DNA from: Molanna angustata
Taxonomy: Eukaryota > Arthropoda > Insecta > Trichoptera > Molannidae
Length of the DNA stretch: 64,000 nucleotides
Direction: 5' to 3'
Assembly (NCBI GenBank): GCA_963576475.1
Contig: OY754969.1
Span: 30,115,726-30,179,725, forward strand
The position numbers and the translations under genes were made by a program. Positions 42,761 to 54,744 of this stretch are shown here, in pieces; the first letter of the stretch is position 1, and each line of letters begins with the position of its first letter. The notes below the pieces were generated by a model. It did not search any database, was not told the origin of the DNA, and worked only from the letters and a program-made list of their open reading frames with translations.

Positions 42761-43430
42761 AGCTTCTCCGGCAACTAACAGGTACTTACTTACTTTCCGT
42801 GTCCAACAGTTACTATGTCAAATATTAATTTAACACGCACCCAATTATTGGTGCAAAGTTGCCACATTCTGGAGATTAATGATATTAACGTGGTCTGAGG
42901 AGAGCACATGCTCCATTGCCAGACAAACATGGACAATATTTGATCTCAGAAGAACCAGAGAAATACTCTCGTTCAGAAGAGACTCACTCGCCAGAATCAT
43001 ATCAGTATTAACGGGACACTGGGTTATAGGAAAGCATGCCAGAAGACTTGGCCTGGAGGTAGGTATACGATTACTGCAGAGCATGCCAAGACGAGGAGGA
43101 GGAGGAGACGGTGGTCCACTTCCTCTGTCACTGTCCTGCTCTCTCTAGAATTAGGAGAAGCTCCTTGGGAAGTTTCTTTAATGATGATTTAATTGACATA
43201 GCGTCGGCCGACATCGGAGACATTATGACATTCATTAGCCACTCAGGCTGGTTCAAGGGGGGTGAGTGAGTGGGAGGATAGCCCCAAAGTGGTATCACAA
43301 AGGGCTAATTGGCGAGTGTGTTCTCCTTAAGAACTGCCACCCGCAAAAAAAATCGACTCACAGACTGAAAACATACTTAAAAACTGTGGCTCCACCCAGA
43401 ATCGAGTCCGGGACCTTTAGGAGTAGAAAA
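42761..43430 (-). mobile_element. SINE family 2, interrupted by a LINE fragment
   Basis: The SINE body (42761-42890: TCTCC-GCAACTAACAGG, GTTACTATGTCAAATATT, TTGCCACATTCTGGAG) resumes after the insert at 43351 with AATCGACTCACAGACTGAAA and a worn tRNA-like head (B box mutated, GGACTCGATTCT on the minus strand). The insert is 42891-43350. Confidence 0.85.
42891..43350 (+). pseudogene. 5'-truncated LINE, post-RNase-H C-terminus
   Basis: The plus strand reads TWSEESTCSIARQTW, FDLRRTREILSFRRD, ARIISVLTGHWVIGKHARRL, GLEV. After a one-base shift at about 43062 it continues CRACQDEEEEE, TVVHFLCHCPALSRI, to a stop near 43264. The TGHW-IG-H--RLG motif plus a C-X2-C...H-X2-C-X-C finger is the C-terminal end of ORF2 in I/LOA-type LINEs, behind the RNase H domain. 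A poly(A) tail (43345-43352) marks the 3' end. It inserted into a SINE, so it is younger than that SINE. Confidence 0.85.
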
Positions 43431-44369
43431 ACTGGCTTAATAAATATATTTTCAGTCTACAGATTTAGTCTAGTAAATTTAGCGCCTCAAAATTCGATAA
43501 AATCAGTTCTAAAATCCTAGGGACCATATATTTTTTGTCGGCCTGTGTAAATTTATTGCTGACGTTAGATTCATTAGAATGACACTTGCATCAGATTGCG
43601 CTTCTTTTCTTTCTATACATTCAATATCTTGTGTTACATACTTGTAAATAATAGATTTATAAATTGTATTTTGTAAAATTATAGTTTAAGAAATTATCCA
43701 TTTCAAAATTGTTTTCTGTTACTGTAAGAACCAACCCTAAAACGAACGAACGTAAAATAAAACTTTGCGAAACAAGTAACAAATAATTAGGTAGGTGCCT
43801 AAGACTGTCTTTCAACAAATTGTTGGTACTTCATAATATGTAGTTTGACAGGAAATGAGGGAGATCTAGTTATGTTGGTAGTGAACATATGACTGTTAAG
43901 AGAAGACACTTTGAAGGGATGATTAAATACCTTGTGAATTGAAATACAGTAAGTTCTCGCGTTTAGTAAAAATCAAATTAAATGAGACAACGAAATACAC
44001 ACGTCAAAAATAATGAAAGTGATATATTTGGAAGAGTCAATTATGTATATGGATGGCTAATATTATTATGTATTTACCAATATATTTATAAATAAGCATA
44101 GTACCTAACCTAAATGCGTTTTTTAACATTCTATTTAAAATATTAAATCTTGTAAATGACGATCATAGATAGAAATAATTAATTAATTTTTGGAAATCGT
44201 TTAACTCAATACACGCATTTATTAAAACGATTGAGATATTTACGAGTTGTATTATAGCAATTGCATGCAACACCACCACACTCGGTCTGATTACGAGTAG
44301 TAATTATGTAGTTAGGTATACCGTATAAAAAGTAGCTTGGCGATGTGTACATAGTACACTCTCTTTGTC
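43431..44369. other. A+T-rich stretch without recognisable gene
   Basis: Nothing supported. Confidence 0.5.
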
Positions 44370-44960
44370 TAAATACACTGTCTAAATACCAAGGGGAAAA
44401 TTGCCACTCGGAACAATATCATCTGAAAGCTCATCGGAACAAGATGGGGAACACAACCATCTGTTCTTTCTTAGAATTTCAGGACTCGCATACAAGAAAC
44501 TCTTCCAATACTAGAAACGTAGATGTTGCTTTGAACGAAATCAACAAACTCATAACGGGATGCCTTAAACCTACTCCTGTAGAAAAAATCCAATTACTAA
44601 CTGGAATCGCATCACCACATTTAAGAAGAGCCGTAGCTTCTGAAAAGAGGAAAAGATGAGACAGCAGAATGACTTTTGATATCCGCTATATGGTCACATT
44701 CTCCCGCCCTCAAGACTCATGTCTAGTTTTCTCAGGAATACAATCGCACTAACATCAACCAGAGAAAAAAGAAGAGTTGAACTGTGGAAGGAACGGTTAG
44801 GAAGTGAAAACTTCCATGAACCAACAAAGGTACTTCCAACGAGTCACCGACAGCCATATGCAACCTGGAAATCCCTGAATAGACTAAGAATGCCGGGACA
44901 GATCGAGAATACTAGAGGATGACCAGGACATGGCATGCGAATGTGGATAGAACATGTCAC
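44370..44960 (+). pseudogene. Decayed LINE ORF2 C-terminal region
   Basis: The frame at about 44525-44656 reads ALNEINKLITGCLKPTPVEK, LLTGIASPHLRRAVASEK. This is the very characteristic LN---RIITGCL-PTPV-KL--L-GIAPP-LRR block found downstream of the polymerase in a common insect non-LTR family. A second frame from about 44719 reads SFLRNTIALTST-EKRR--LW, the next block of the same ORF. Several stops intervene. Confidence 0.8.
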
Positions 44961-46760
44961 ACCTGCTGAACTGCCCGCTTGTGAAGGGAGGGTGCACTGA
45001 GGAGGATCTATGTATGACGAGCGAATGTTAATGCAATTCTGGCTACAAATTACTTGTGGGACACAATATAGGTTGATGATCTTGGACACGGAAACTACTA
45101 ACATATAACAAGAATACGACAAGATTTAAAGAAACTTCGAGAAGGTGCATCGAATGGTGCCAAAGAAAATAGTTTTGATACTGTGAAAATAAAAAAAATA
45201 ATATAGTTACATGTATTCTTCCACTATGTCTGCATAATACTTTATGTGTCTATGCACTTCCACTTCAAATAATATGAAATAATAATAGTGCAATCAGAAT
45301 ATACCAATGGAAATCAATATATCAGAATATAGCTGTGAGGCACCGGCTTAGAATAGTGCTTCCATTCTTAAATCATTGCTGGTTACCCCACATTGTGGGA
45401 TATGCCGTGATGGCATGTTGGTATGAATGAAATCAATATATTCTACGTTTAACATACTCATCATCATCATGTCACCCCTCTCTCTTTTCCAATAATGGAC
45501 TATAGGGCCTCACCTGGAACATCCACAGCTCCCTATCTTGGGTAGACCGCATTCAACAGCCTGCAGCCATTCACCGAGCTGCTTATGAATCATCCTTGGT
45601 TAATATGTCTGAAAGGAAAAACACATTTTCGAAATTTGATAATTGACGATGACATGACTTCGAAGAACAAATCCACATTCGTGATTTGATCTCATGACCC
45701 AGGACCGTGCGAGGATAGATCCTGTGAATTTTGAAAGCACCGATTATTTAATAACGGGTGATGGATTCTTGCACGATATGTGATTTTGCGTGTGAAAGAT
45801 ACATATTTTTAACAGTGTCCCTTAGGATCGTGCAAATACGCCGGGACCAGGCAAATTTTCGTGAAACAATGAAAAATAAAATAGATGCTCAATAAAAATT
45901 ATTCCCAAGATACAGAAGCTGGTGCTCTCCGATTATTCGGAATTCCTGTAGTAAATTACATCAAAGCACGAGCTAGACCACGAAAAAATATAAAATGATG
46001 GGAATACAAAATTGCGTGTTATTTAATTTGACTAAATCGGATTACTAAATTAATGATCTCTTTCTTGTTCGTTCTTTATCCTTCTTTCCACCCGTGATGA
46101 ATATTTCAATTTATGTATTAATCACACGTTCTCTGCATGGTTCTGATAAATTAATAAAAATCTATATATTTATACGTCTACGTTTATATATTTTTTCAAG
46201 TAGGTACCATCGAGATATTGCCAATTTAACGTTTAATTTATGTATTAGTATTTATTTATTTATTTTATTTTATTTTCTTTAGCATAGATACAGGCAAGAA
46301 TGCTTAAATATTCTATGCATAATACCTAGGTATAGGTGGATAAAATGCGTATGGTGTGTGTAAATATTTCCTACTTCACTACACTACACATTGTGCAGAG
46401 TGCGGAAGGTGCAGTGTCTATTTTACATTATGTTATGTTACGGGTGGAAATTACACAGTTTGTTTAGAGCCGTAGATTTAAAATTAAACATAAAGTGAAC
46501 ACTAAATTAAACACGAGAATTTAAAGGATACGAACTGAGAAATTATTGGGTTTTTGAATGTCTTTTTGGGATTTGAGAAAAAATCGATATTAATCGATGA
46601 AGTGAGTTTTAAGTTCTGATTAAGCGAGGAATGGGAGAGAAATAAACTATATTTGTATTGTAGAAGTTTAAGTGAAAAATATTCCTAATTAATTATGGTG
46701 TTTCTAATTGGTACTGTTATTTCGATTTGAGGAAGGGTACATCTAATTGATAATTTATTA
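44961..46760. other. Mostly unassigned; LINE tail piece at 45470-45605
   Basis: 45470-45605 (minus strand) is a decayed relative of 14930-15110 (plus-strand words GGACTATAGGGCCTC and CCACAGCTCCCTATCTTGG). The remainder is A+T-rich without gene. Confidence 0.45.
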
Positions 46761-46779
46761 TTTTATATTTTTCATCTAT

Positions 46780-47045
46780 TATTTAAGGAAATAATGGATC
46801 TTCATCATTCGAGAAGGAATGAGGAACGCCGTACGAAGAAAATTCTCATTGCGGACAGGAATGGAATGAGAGATCGGGGCCGTCCAAGAAAAGGATGGCA
46901 CGACCACATGAACGATATTCTGAAAGAGAGAAGCTTGAACAACAGAAGAGCATGTATGAATATTGATGAGGCGGTGGATGCGTGCCAGGATAGAAAACTA
47001 TGGTCTTCAGTTCTCGCTGCCTATCCCGCAAAATGAAAAAAATAA
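46780..47045 (+). pseudogene. RTE-like LINE ORF2 C-terminus
   Basis: An open frame of about 80 residues: RTKKILIAD, RDRGRPRKGWHDHMNDIL, RSLNNRRACMNIDEA, CQDRKLWSSVLAAYP, stop at 47033-47035. Same family as 56740-57020 and the inverted copy at 16690. Compared with those it lacks the CMRRC step before the NIDEA/NVKEA block. It abuts a (TTTA)n array. Confidence 0.83.
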
Positions 47046-47085
47046 CAGAACCTGTTATTTTTTTCATTTTATTTTTTAATATGAT

Positions 47086-47215
47086 TGTAATTTATTTATT
47101 TTTTTACTTATTTATTTATTTATTAATTAATTTATTTATTATTTATTTATTAATTAATTTATTTATTATTTTTTTATTATTTATTATTTATTTATTGATT
47201 TATTTATTTATTTTT

Positions 47216-47254
<39 letters not shown>

Positions 47255-47259
47255 TCTAT

Positions 47260-47306
<47 letters not shown>

Positions 47307-47311
47307 TTTTT

Positions 47312-47370
<59 letters not shown>

Positions 47371-47376
47371 TTTTAT
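47086..47376 (+). repeat. (TTTA)n microsatellite, about 290 bp
   Basis: An impure TTTA array with ATTAATT interruptions in its first third and purer repeats later. Hydrophobic open frames across it are artefacts. Confidence 0.97.
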
Positions 47377-47799
47377 TTACGGCATTTGCCATTTACATGA
47401 AGTTTTCACATACATATAAAGAAACTGAAAATACTTATATAAAGAAACAAACATACCCATGCTATAAACAATGAAAATGAAAATAAATGCAAAAAGAAAT
47501 ATAAAGGAAAACGAGATAATTCCATAGCTTATACAAAATAAAAAATACACTTAAAAATACATTCAAAGAAGATTTTAATTAAGTTCTGCATACTAACAAT
47601 ACATACGTTTTCAAGTAGGTATATCAGAAACAAATTAAAAGAAGTACTAAAACAAAATAAAATAATTAGGCATATTTACCTTAATCGTCGACCTTCATGA
47701 CTCAGTTCGGTTTCCAACTCCTGTGCTAACAATACTGGGTTCAACGATAATTAGTTTCCAAAATGTTATTATATACTTGTTATTGGGTGCGTTTTAAAT

Positions 47800-48095
47800 T
47801 AATTATCTTCTTCGTCCTTGCCTCTTCCCAGTTCATCTGGGGTCGGTGGTATATCTCGTTGGCCTCGAGCCAGACCTTTCGACCTTTCGTCATCTCTCTG
47901 GTTTGTTGCTCCTCCCTCAGCTCCCTCTCAATATTTGTCCACCAGGTGGACTGTGGACGGTCTCTAGTTCTGGACTGAATGGGTATGTCCAGTGCGAGTT
48001 AAACCACGCGATCGTCATTTCATACGGTAATGTGTCTGTACTCCGGAAGAGGCGTGACCCCGAAACTACCTCGAATAAAATGCCTGCGTGTTAAA
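47800..48095 (-). pseudogene. LINE ORF2 C-terminal fragment
   Basis: The minus strand contains, in pieces, a WW-NIERELREEQQ-type block, RGRK-WLEA-EIYH and a W--A-T-K end. The opening (plus strand) is CTTCTTCGTCCTTGCCTCTTC, the reverse of a GAAGAAG tail. No intact frame beyond about 50 codons. Confidence 0.6.
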
Positions 48096-48460
48096 TAAAT
48101 GCTTGAAATAAAAATAAATTTGGTGGTACAAACGTGGTCATCTTTAGATTTTTATAGTTCGCTACTTATTTCCACCCGATCCTAATTTAAACATCAATCT
48201 AAAATAATATACTTCTGTTTCTGAACAGATTTCTAAATATTTATTGGAATTATATTTATTTATCAGATTAGTCGAGATTCGTTTTGTATTGAAGGGAATA
48301 TATTACCACTTTTATACTAAAATTATTTGAATAAATTACCTAAGAGTGAAATTTCTTTAAACTATCATAAGATCAGTTGGTATTGATCTGTTAAATTACT
48401 ACAATAATATATACAGGTTGTTTTTTTTCTTTGGATTCCGGGTTAAAAAGGGTTGGAGAT

Positions 48461-48656
48461 GATATTCATTGGCCCTGAGTCAAATTGAAAACGCTGTTCG
48501 TTATCGCCAAGCGCTATTTTTTTTTGTATGTGATTTGACGTTTGTTGTAGAAATTTTTTCTACAATAACAAACAACAAACGTCAAATCCCATACAAAAAA
48601 AAATAGCGCTTGGCGATAACGAACAGCGTTTTCAATTTGACTTGGGGGCAATATCC
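48461..48656. mobile_element. 190-bp hairpin (snap-back MITE)
   Basis: The left arm 48479-48552 and right arm 48558-48641 are complementary over about 74 bases, with one mismatch and one 10-base unpaired insertion in the right arm. Arm landmarks are ACGCTGTTCGTTATCGCC, AAGCGCTATTTTT and GATTTGACGTTTGTTGT. The tip is a second small hairpin, GTAGAAA-TTT-TTTCTAC. Outer bases (GATATT / AATATC) extend the symmetry. No coding. Confidence 0.85.
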
Positions 48657-49060
48657 AGAAACGTAAAAGCGTCAGAGATACAAGCTGTCACGTGAAATCA
48701 AAACTGGATCTTCTTTCGAACTGGTCCTCAGTCACTTGGGATACTATAGCGCCGAGCTCAAAGGCTGAAGAATGTAAAGCAGAACTATGCCGTGTTTAAT
48801 ATAGTCTGGTTGGAATTTGAGATAGTTTGGGTGCGGGAAAGATATGTAGTTTATTTTTTTATCATGTTGTATTATGAACCATTATGAGCCGTCTCTTTAT
48901 CTACACAATAATGTGTTTAGAATTAATGTGGTCCCCCGATCATTTGGAAAATGTTCATACAATAGGACCTGCAAATTTCGAGATTATATTTTATTTAAAA
49001 TATTGAATATATTATTAATGAAACAACCTATATAGGTATAACATTTACATCCCCATACGC

Positions 49061-49094
49061 CACAGAACAAAGAATCTAGATTCTTTGTTCTGTG
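49061..49094. repeat. 34-bp perfect palindrome
   Basis: CACAGAACAAAGAATCT followed at once by its exact reverse complement, with no spacer. It abuts the tail end of the SINE that follows. Confidence 0.9.
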
Positions 49095-49099
49095 AAAAG

Positions 49100-49308
49100 T
49101 AAATAAATAATAAACACTGTACAAGTGGCAAGTTTATTGCCATATGGCGACTTCTTCCAACTTACCAGTGTTTCCAGTCCATAGAAGCAATATTTGCGTG
49201 AGAAATTAATTAAAATGAATTTCTACTCTGATGGGAATTAAACCCAGGACGCCCACACAGAAGCCAAACGGCTGATCAACTGTGCGACGGCGGCGGCGGT
49301 CGGCAACA
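49100..49308 (-). mobile_element. SINE family 3
   Basis: Minus-strand head with GGTTTAATTCC in place of a perfect B box, GCTTCTATGGACTGG body and TGCCATATGGC stem at 49139-49150. A (CGG)4-like expansion, GGCGGCGGCGG, lies at the head end (49287-49299). Confidence 0.85.
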
Positions 49309-49354
49309 TACATAAAATATTGATCTTAAAACCGAAATTCTGTTTATAATAAGT

Positions 49355-49585
49355 TCGTCGGCCTTCGTCGCTCAGTTGGTTAGGTATCTGACTGCTGATC
49401 CAAGGGTCCCGGGTTCGATTCCCGGTGGAGACACAGATTTTAATTGTGTTTTCAGTCTGGATCTGTGAGACGATTAATATCGTAAGTCTCCAGAATGTGG
49501 CAACTTGTTATTGGCTGCATATTAAATAATTATTTGACATAGTATCTGTTAGTTGCCCGAGAAGCTACATAAAATAAAATAATGT
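49355..49585 (+). mobile_element. SINE family 2, best-preserved copy
   Basis: Head at 49357-49432: GCTCAGTTGGTTAGG (A box side) and GGTTCGATTCC at 49412-49422 with stem CCCGG. The body follows: TTTTCAGTCTGGATCTGTGA, CCAGAATGTGGCAAC, TTGACATAGTATCTGTTAGT. It ends at about 49585 in AAAATAAAATAATG. Both pol III boxes look functional. Confidence 0.88.
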
Positions 49586-49687
49586 TTAGTAATATTCTTG
49601 TTGATTTTTGTTCATCATTTATTTCTCGGTGCACATTCCCAAAACTAACCTTAAATTTAAGCTCGTTATAATATAGATAAAATACAA

Positions 49688-49758
49688 AAGGTCATGAAAA
49701 GATTCGAACCCGGGTCCGTTTGATTACAAATCCGGCAATCTTTCCACTGCGCCGTTCG
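49688..49758 (-). repeat. tRNA-like sequence, possibly a fourth SINE head
   Basis: The minus strand reads ACGGCGCAGTGGAAAGATTG, a TTTGTAATCAAA anticodon-arm-like part and GGTTCGAATCT (B box). Acceptor pairing is poor, so it is not a convincing functional tRNA gene. Confidence 0.5.
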
Positions 49759-50029
49759 TATGAATTGAGTTTTGTGAAAAATGTGTTAAACGAACCGATA
49801 TTTATAGTTCGTTGAATGCGAAAAACTAAAAATTTATAGTAAAATTATTTTTTGAAACATTATGGAAATCCATAATTAAGAAATGAATAAAAATTCTAAC
49901 AAAATTTGTTTATTTATTTAAAACTTTGTTTCTTCTACTTCAAGTAAATAAAATATTTTTATTATTAAATTAAAAAGAATAAAATTATTTTTCGACAAAT
50001 ACTATATCTTATTATAGACAGTGGCACCG

Positions 50030-50135
50030 ACAGAACTAACGACCTGTCATTGGCTGGTTTATGTGATCATTTTAAGCGCTATAAAAACACTATCGCCATC
50101 TATGAGAATGACTACGAAATTTTTATAACGCCATT
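50030..50135 (+). repeat. Relative of the 28.6-kb dispersed repeat
   Basis: AACGACCTGTCATTGGCTGG, TTTATGTGATCATTTTAAGC, then CGCCATCTATGAGAATGACT match words at 28.6-29.0 kb and, inverted, 50.94-51.17 kb. Confidence 0.5.
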
Positions 50136-50577
50136 ATGATGTTACATATTAATTTATTTTATTGTGCCGGTTACTTATTACCAAAAAAAAATACAATATG
50201 TTTTATTTCAATAATTTTAAATATGCGCGTCCATGTCAACGTGCTGTGATATAAAAAACATCAATATGACAGGCTTCCATAAGATGCGGGTAGCGGGCAT
50301 TCCTTCTATCCAGTGAAGAGTGCTCCCGACCAAACACTATACCCTATAACTAATTACACAAAATACACCATCTACATTATCATTATACTATGTGTACGAT
50401 ATTAATGCGAGTAAAAAATATATTCATATCTACCGAAAAAAAGTGATTGTCATATAGAAAATATTTCAAATTTCGACTGTATGTATGTATTAAACACTAT
50501 AATACGTACCTACTTTCAATCAATTTGTTTAAGAGTTTAATACATGTGAAATATCTATTTACATGTTTAAAAATATA

Positions 50578-50717
50578 ATTTTCGTCAAACACCTTGTAAG
50601 AACTTCCGGTTGCGCAGAGCGCAAGTTTGTGTATTTTTGCTTCGTTGGCTTATATATGTACGTGCAAATTGCCCCTCTTCTCGGCTAAAAGTTCAAGATA
50701 TTAAGCTATAACTATAC
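50578..50717 (+). repeat. 140-bp dispersed repeat, copy 2
   Basis: The partner of 20465-20605 (CTTCCGGTTGCGCAGAGCGC, TTTTTGCTTCGTTGG, CTCGGCTAAAAGTTCAAGAT). Slightly longer in the middle (TATATATGTACG insertion). Confidence 0.65.
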
Positions 50718-51169
50718 AAAAGTTTGTTCACCGTTTGTTTGCAATTGATTTTTGATATCCTTATTTACAATCCTTTTTGTATTTCTTAACTGATGAAACA
50801 TTAATACAATGATTTTTTATCATAAATGAATTGTATCAAGTACGTAAGCAAGCATAAAATAAACTAATTATTCTGGCTAGGTTCAGAAGAGACATCTATG
50901 TAATATTATTGTATACAAGGACAAATATCATTGTGTACAAACCAATTTCTCAATAGATGGTATTAGAAAAATTTTGTTGTCACTTCCATAATTGGTAATG
51001 GTGTTATCAGTTTATTTTCAAGTATATAAAATTGGTGATATATAAAACTTTTAAATATTAGATTGATAAGAGAACTCAATAAAAGGCATAATTGGTGAAC
51101 TTTGCGCGGTCGATCGCTTAAAATGATTGCATTAATCAGCTTATGACAGGTCGTAAGTCCTGTAAGAAG

Positions 51170-51715
51170 ATTCAATGCCCCGCCGTTGGCCAAGAATGTA
51201 AATATATATAAAGAATAACGTTTTTTAAGATTGTCACACAATTTCAGTAAGAGGTTCAAATTTTTTTAATTGATTGATTAAAAGCATTGCAAAAAATTTA
51301 AAGTTTGTCAACCCACTCCATTGTAATTTCTGCAAAATAGTACCATGAGAAGTGGTTAAAAATTTGCTTGAATTTAAGTGTTGTAAAGTGTTGGCCACAA
51401 CCCATTCGTTTTCATATAATATTTCCATCAAGTGTGCATAAAGAATTTTTTGCACAATTGGACTGTGGGCAACGGTTTTAAATATTACTGATTATCCATT
51501 TTGTATAGAGTTAAGTGATAGCTACAAGCCAATATTATGTTATAATTCTACATTTTCATTAACATTTTTTTAGCGTGACACTGCCTCTGGTATACTGGTA
51601 CATGCACGCACATAATTTTCATATTTAGATGATCTTATATTTCCAGGAGGCGTGAGACAAACACATACACACACATACACACTATCATTGCTATATTACT
51701 TAAGATAACTACATA
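51170..51715 (+). mobile_element. Shortened relative of the 24.8-kb hAT-type interior
   Basis: Ordered blocks match the large element: CCCGCCGTTGGCCAAGAATG (25036), the GTTGGCCACAACCCATTCGT region (once, where the large element has it tandemly), CATCAAGTGTGCAT, then GCGTGACACTGC--CTGGTATACTGG (27549) and GGCGTGAGACAAACACA. No 68-bp minisatellite and no LINE fragment are present. The terminal CAAGGCCGTAG repeats are not visible, so this copy has lost its ends or belongs to a related family. An inverted piece of the 28.6-kb repeat abuts its left side (50936-51165). Confidence 0.7.
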
Positions 51716-52194
51716 TTTTATGAATATAAAAAAACATCTTTTCAATTAATGGTTAGTTGTACTTATAAAATTTCCATTCAGCAATAAACCCATATAGTGT
51801 ACAGGACATAAGGAAGTGTTTACAATACAATGTATAAATTTATTAGTTGTTTTACACATATAGATAAAACAAAATTTTATAAAGTTTAATTTGTAAAACC
51901 GTGCCGTGGTGTGCTCAACTCAGCATGAGGTCACACGTGAGCCGCAAGTTTTTATTCGGATTTTTTACGTCGGAGCACATTTTCCTGTTCTGACGCAAAC
52001 GTCCGTTTTTTTATAGAATATAGTCATTAAATATTACGTTACGTTGCGCGTAGGATTATTGCTATGCCGGACAGACACGACAGGGTCGAATCTAGATTTA
52101 ATATACCTACCTATATGTAGTTGGATAATTTTACTTAGCGCCGTTTTCGTGAGAGGTCACCTAAAGGGGGTAAATCAAATTAACTTTTTTACTT

Positions 52195-52287
52195 ACTTCA
52201 GATGGCCACACAACTCCGGTAGAGCTTTAGTTTCCTGAAAAAATAGATTTCCAAGCCTTCCTGTCAGCAACAACGAACTCCCAGTCA
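52195..52287 (-). pseudogene. RTE-like LINE ORF2 3' end
   Basis: The reverse complement of the last 30 codons of the family at 7635-8045 (plus-strand landmarks AGATGGCCACACAACTCCGG and CCAAGCCTTCCTGTCAGC are shared). It is cut on the right by the R1-clade fragment. Confidence 0.75.
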
Positions 52288-52690
52288 ACACAAACATTGC
52301 CACCCAATGGTGTCCTCTTATAAATCGGAGCTCCTCGTTGATGTCCGTAGGCTTCTTCAAGGTCACATTGGTCATCATGCGGATTTTGTGAACTCGAAGT
52401 TTGTCATAGTTATGGTGCCATATTTTTTATAGATTCCCAGTAGGTTTATTTTTACAGAGATCTTGGTCATACCCCTGATGTTTCTCATTTAAAAAGATCT
52501 GAAGTCAATGACAGTCACGAGTGTGAATCTTTCATTCACATTCGTCGATTGTTCTTTTTGCACTATGGTGCCGAGATTGCTAATCTAGAGGGCTCCATGA
52601 GCTACTTTTCGTACTTAGCGTTTCGATTAGGTACTTAGCGTACTGTGAAGGGGCCAATGACAGTCTCATTATGCAGGGTGATGGTGGGAG
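52288..52690 (+). mobile_element. 5'-truncated R1-clade copy 3
   Basis: Matches ORF2 from just after the CCHC finger (CCACCCAATGGTGTCCTC) through the 3' UTR (TGCACTATGGTGCCGAGATT, GCTAATCTAGAGGGCTCCAT) to GGTGGGAGCAGCG at about 52694. It has a small deletion within the last codons and another in the 3' UTR, where a GTACTTAGCG word is duplicated. I do not see a clean target duplication. Confidence 0.85.
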
Positions 52691-52699
52691 CAGCGAAAC

Positions 52700-54740
52700 A
52701 GTGAAACGAAAATTTTGTGTTTTTATATACCTACTCTACTGCATTCACTTTGTCACTTTTCCGGACATTTATGTTTCTCATCTGTTTTCAGAACTCTGCA
52801 AAAAAAAATCTCTGCAGTCCCTATACGTCTCTATAAAAAGTAATAATGTGCCTATAAATACAGGAGAATGATTTATCTGGTGACAAAAAAATTAACGCCC
52901 TTTGTCTACTGTTCAGTTGAGTCCACTTCTGTAGATTGGTGTGTTTAGACGGATGTTTTTTTGTCACATTAATCAAACTCGTATTTTGTATGCCAAGTTG
53001 CTTTGTCTGCCTAGGAAGTGAAGGAGATCAAAATGAAAGAAACAAATCGGTATTTAAATTAAAAGTATTCCTGCACTTACGCGGTAGGCGTTTTTTGTCG
53101 TATGGTTTTCGAATCTTGATTAATGAAGTTTTTTTTTTGTATATATTACACGTTTGTTTCATATTACTCTACCAATGATCTTGTAAATCTTAAATGCCAG
53201 TCTAATTGTATTCCTATTACCTACACATGAAGTAAGTATATATTTAAAAAATTTCAAAACTAGTGCAACATTAGAATAATTCTTAACTTTATTTCTTAAT
53301 TAATATAGACATCATACTGATTTTAGGAAAGGTATAATCTTAATTTAAATCAATATCAGAAATAGATCGCCAACATGGCTGGAGATAGAAAAAGAAGAAG
53401 AACTATTATTTATTTAACAAATATTTTACGGAAGTGTAATTTCCTTGAAACATTTCATTTTCAATGTTTTCTGATTTTGATCAATGTTTTAAGAAATGTT
53501 GAAAAAATTACTCAGTTTCTTTCCTCTTTTATGCTCTGCTTTTATAGTTTTTAACTGATTTCCATCGTCAATTCTCCTTCGCCTAGTAATGGACATATGC
53601 CTCCCCCTGAGATCTCCACAGCTTCCTATCCTGACCAGACTGCATCCATCCGCCTCCAACTGTTTGTATTAGTTGTAATTATTACTTTTATTATTAAGAT
53701 TGTTTTGACAAGGTGAAAATTTTGATTTCGATATTCGTATAATTAACTATTTTTACTAATTCAAAATGTTTTGTCTTCATCGGCATCTTCTGAAATATAT
53801 ATATTTTTTACTTCATGATTCTTATAAGTCCTGTATTCAATAGCTTGTTACGAAATTAATATTCACTTTGCATACAAATGGCTTTGATATCACATACTTG
53901 TTAGTGCTCAGTATAGATTCGCCAGGTACTTATCCATAGTTAGTCTGTGTAGACATGTATATCTTGTGGAGATCTATATAGATACTGGAAGACAGCATCT
54001 CTTCTAGGTTGTAAACCTCCAAAACTGGTTTCCGGGTGGGCGGGACTGACTGTCGACTGCGGCCAAACTTGGTTTTGTTCCGCTCAAGATGTGAACGTAC
54101 TGAAAAACATTCTCTGTGACTCTTCCGTGGGCTCGTTTCCTGCCAAATATTTTCATTATTTGCGTCTTGTCTTCTTACTGACACCACATCCCCGACGACT
54201 TATTTTCAAACAGTTCTAACAATACTTTCTGTGTGTCTTTCATACATTCATTTTTTATTTTGATTTATTAAAAAAAATGCAACGGACAATAATAAATCTT
54301 TTAACAATATAATAACATAAGTAATTGTAACTTAATAAGCCCACCTTTAATTTCATGTTAGATGTACTCACTGCTTGAATTATTCCTGTCTTATGTTGCT
54401 CCTGAAAAGGGTCCGGGACATACAGAATATGTTCACGGTTCTGATCCTCTAATTATTTATTATATGTGGTAAGGCATCGGTACAGTGACGAATTCTGAGC
54501 GGCGTTAGTGTTTTGTTTTTGTCTAAAAAGAACGTCGAGGTGTGCCTTGTTCGTCTGTTTGATATGTTGAAGTTAATAATTTTCAGGTCTGGTACAGTCA
54601 ATATTGCAGTTTATTATGTCATAAAGGTACATTAAGTCTGAGGTCTACCGCGATCATGTCTGCAAAGTTTGCAATTCATGTTTGTAGTTATTACCAAATT
54701 TTTAAATTTAATTTTACCCAAATTTATTATTGTCGTTTTT
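52700..54740. other. Mostly unassigned; LINE piece at 53570-53675
   Basis: 53570-53675 (minus) is a relative of 14930-15110 and 45470-45605. 53370-53400 has a GAAGAAGAAG tip. A G+C-richer minus-strand open frame at 53930-54187 (about 85 codons) shows no family I know. The rest is A+T-rich. Confidence 0.45.
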
Positions 54741-54744
54741 ACAA

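Noticed and set aside
53930..54187. 85-codon minus-strand open frame in a G+C-richer patch
   Set aside because: Could be transposon debris, but I recognise no block of any family; not called a gene.
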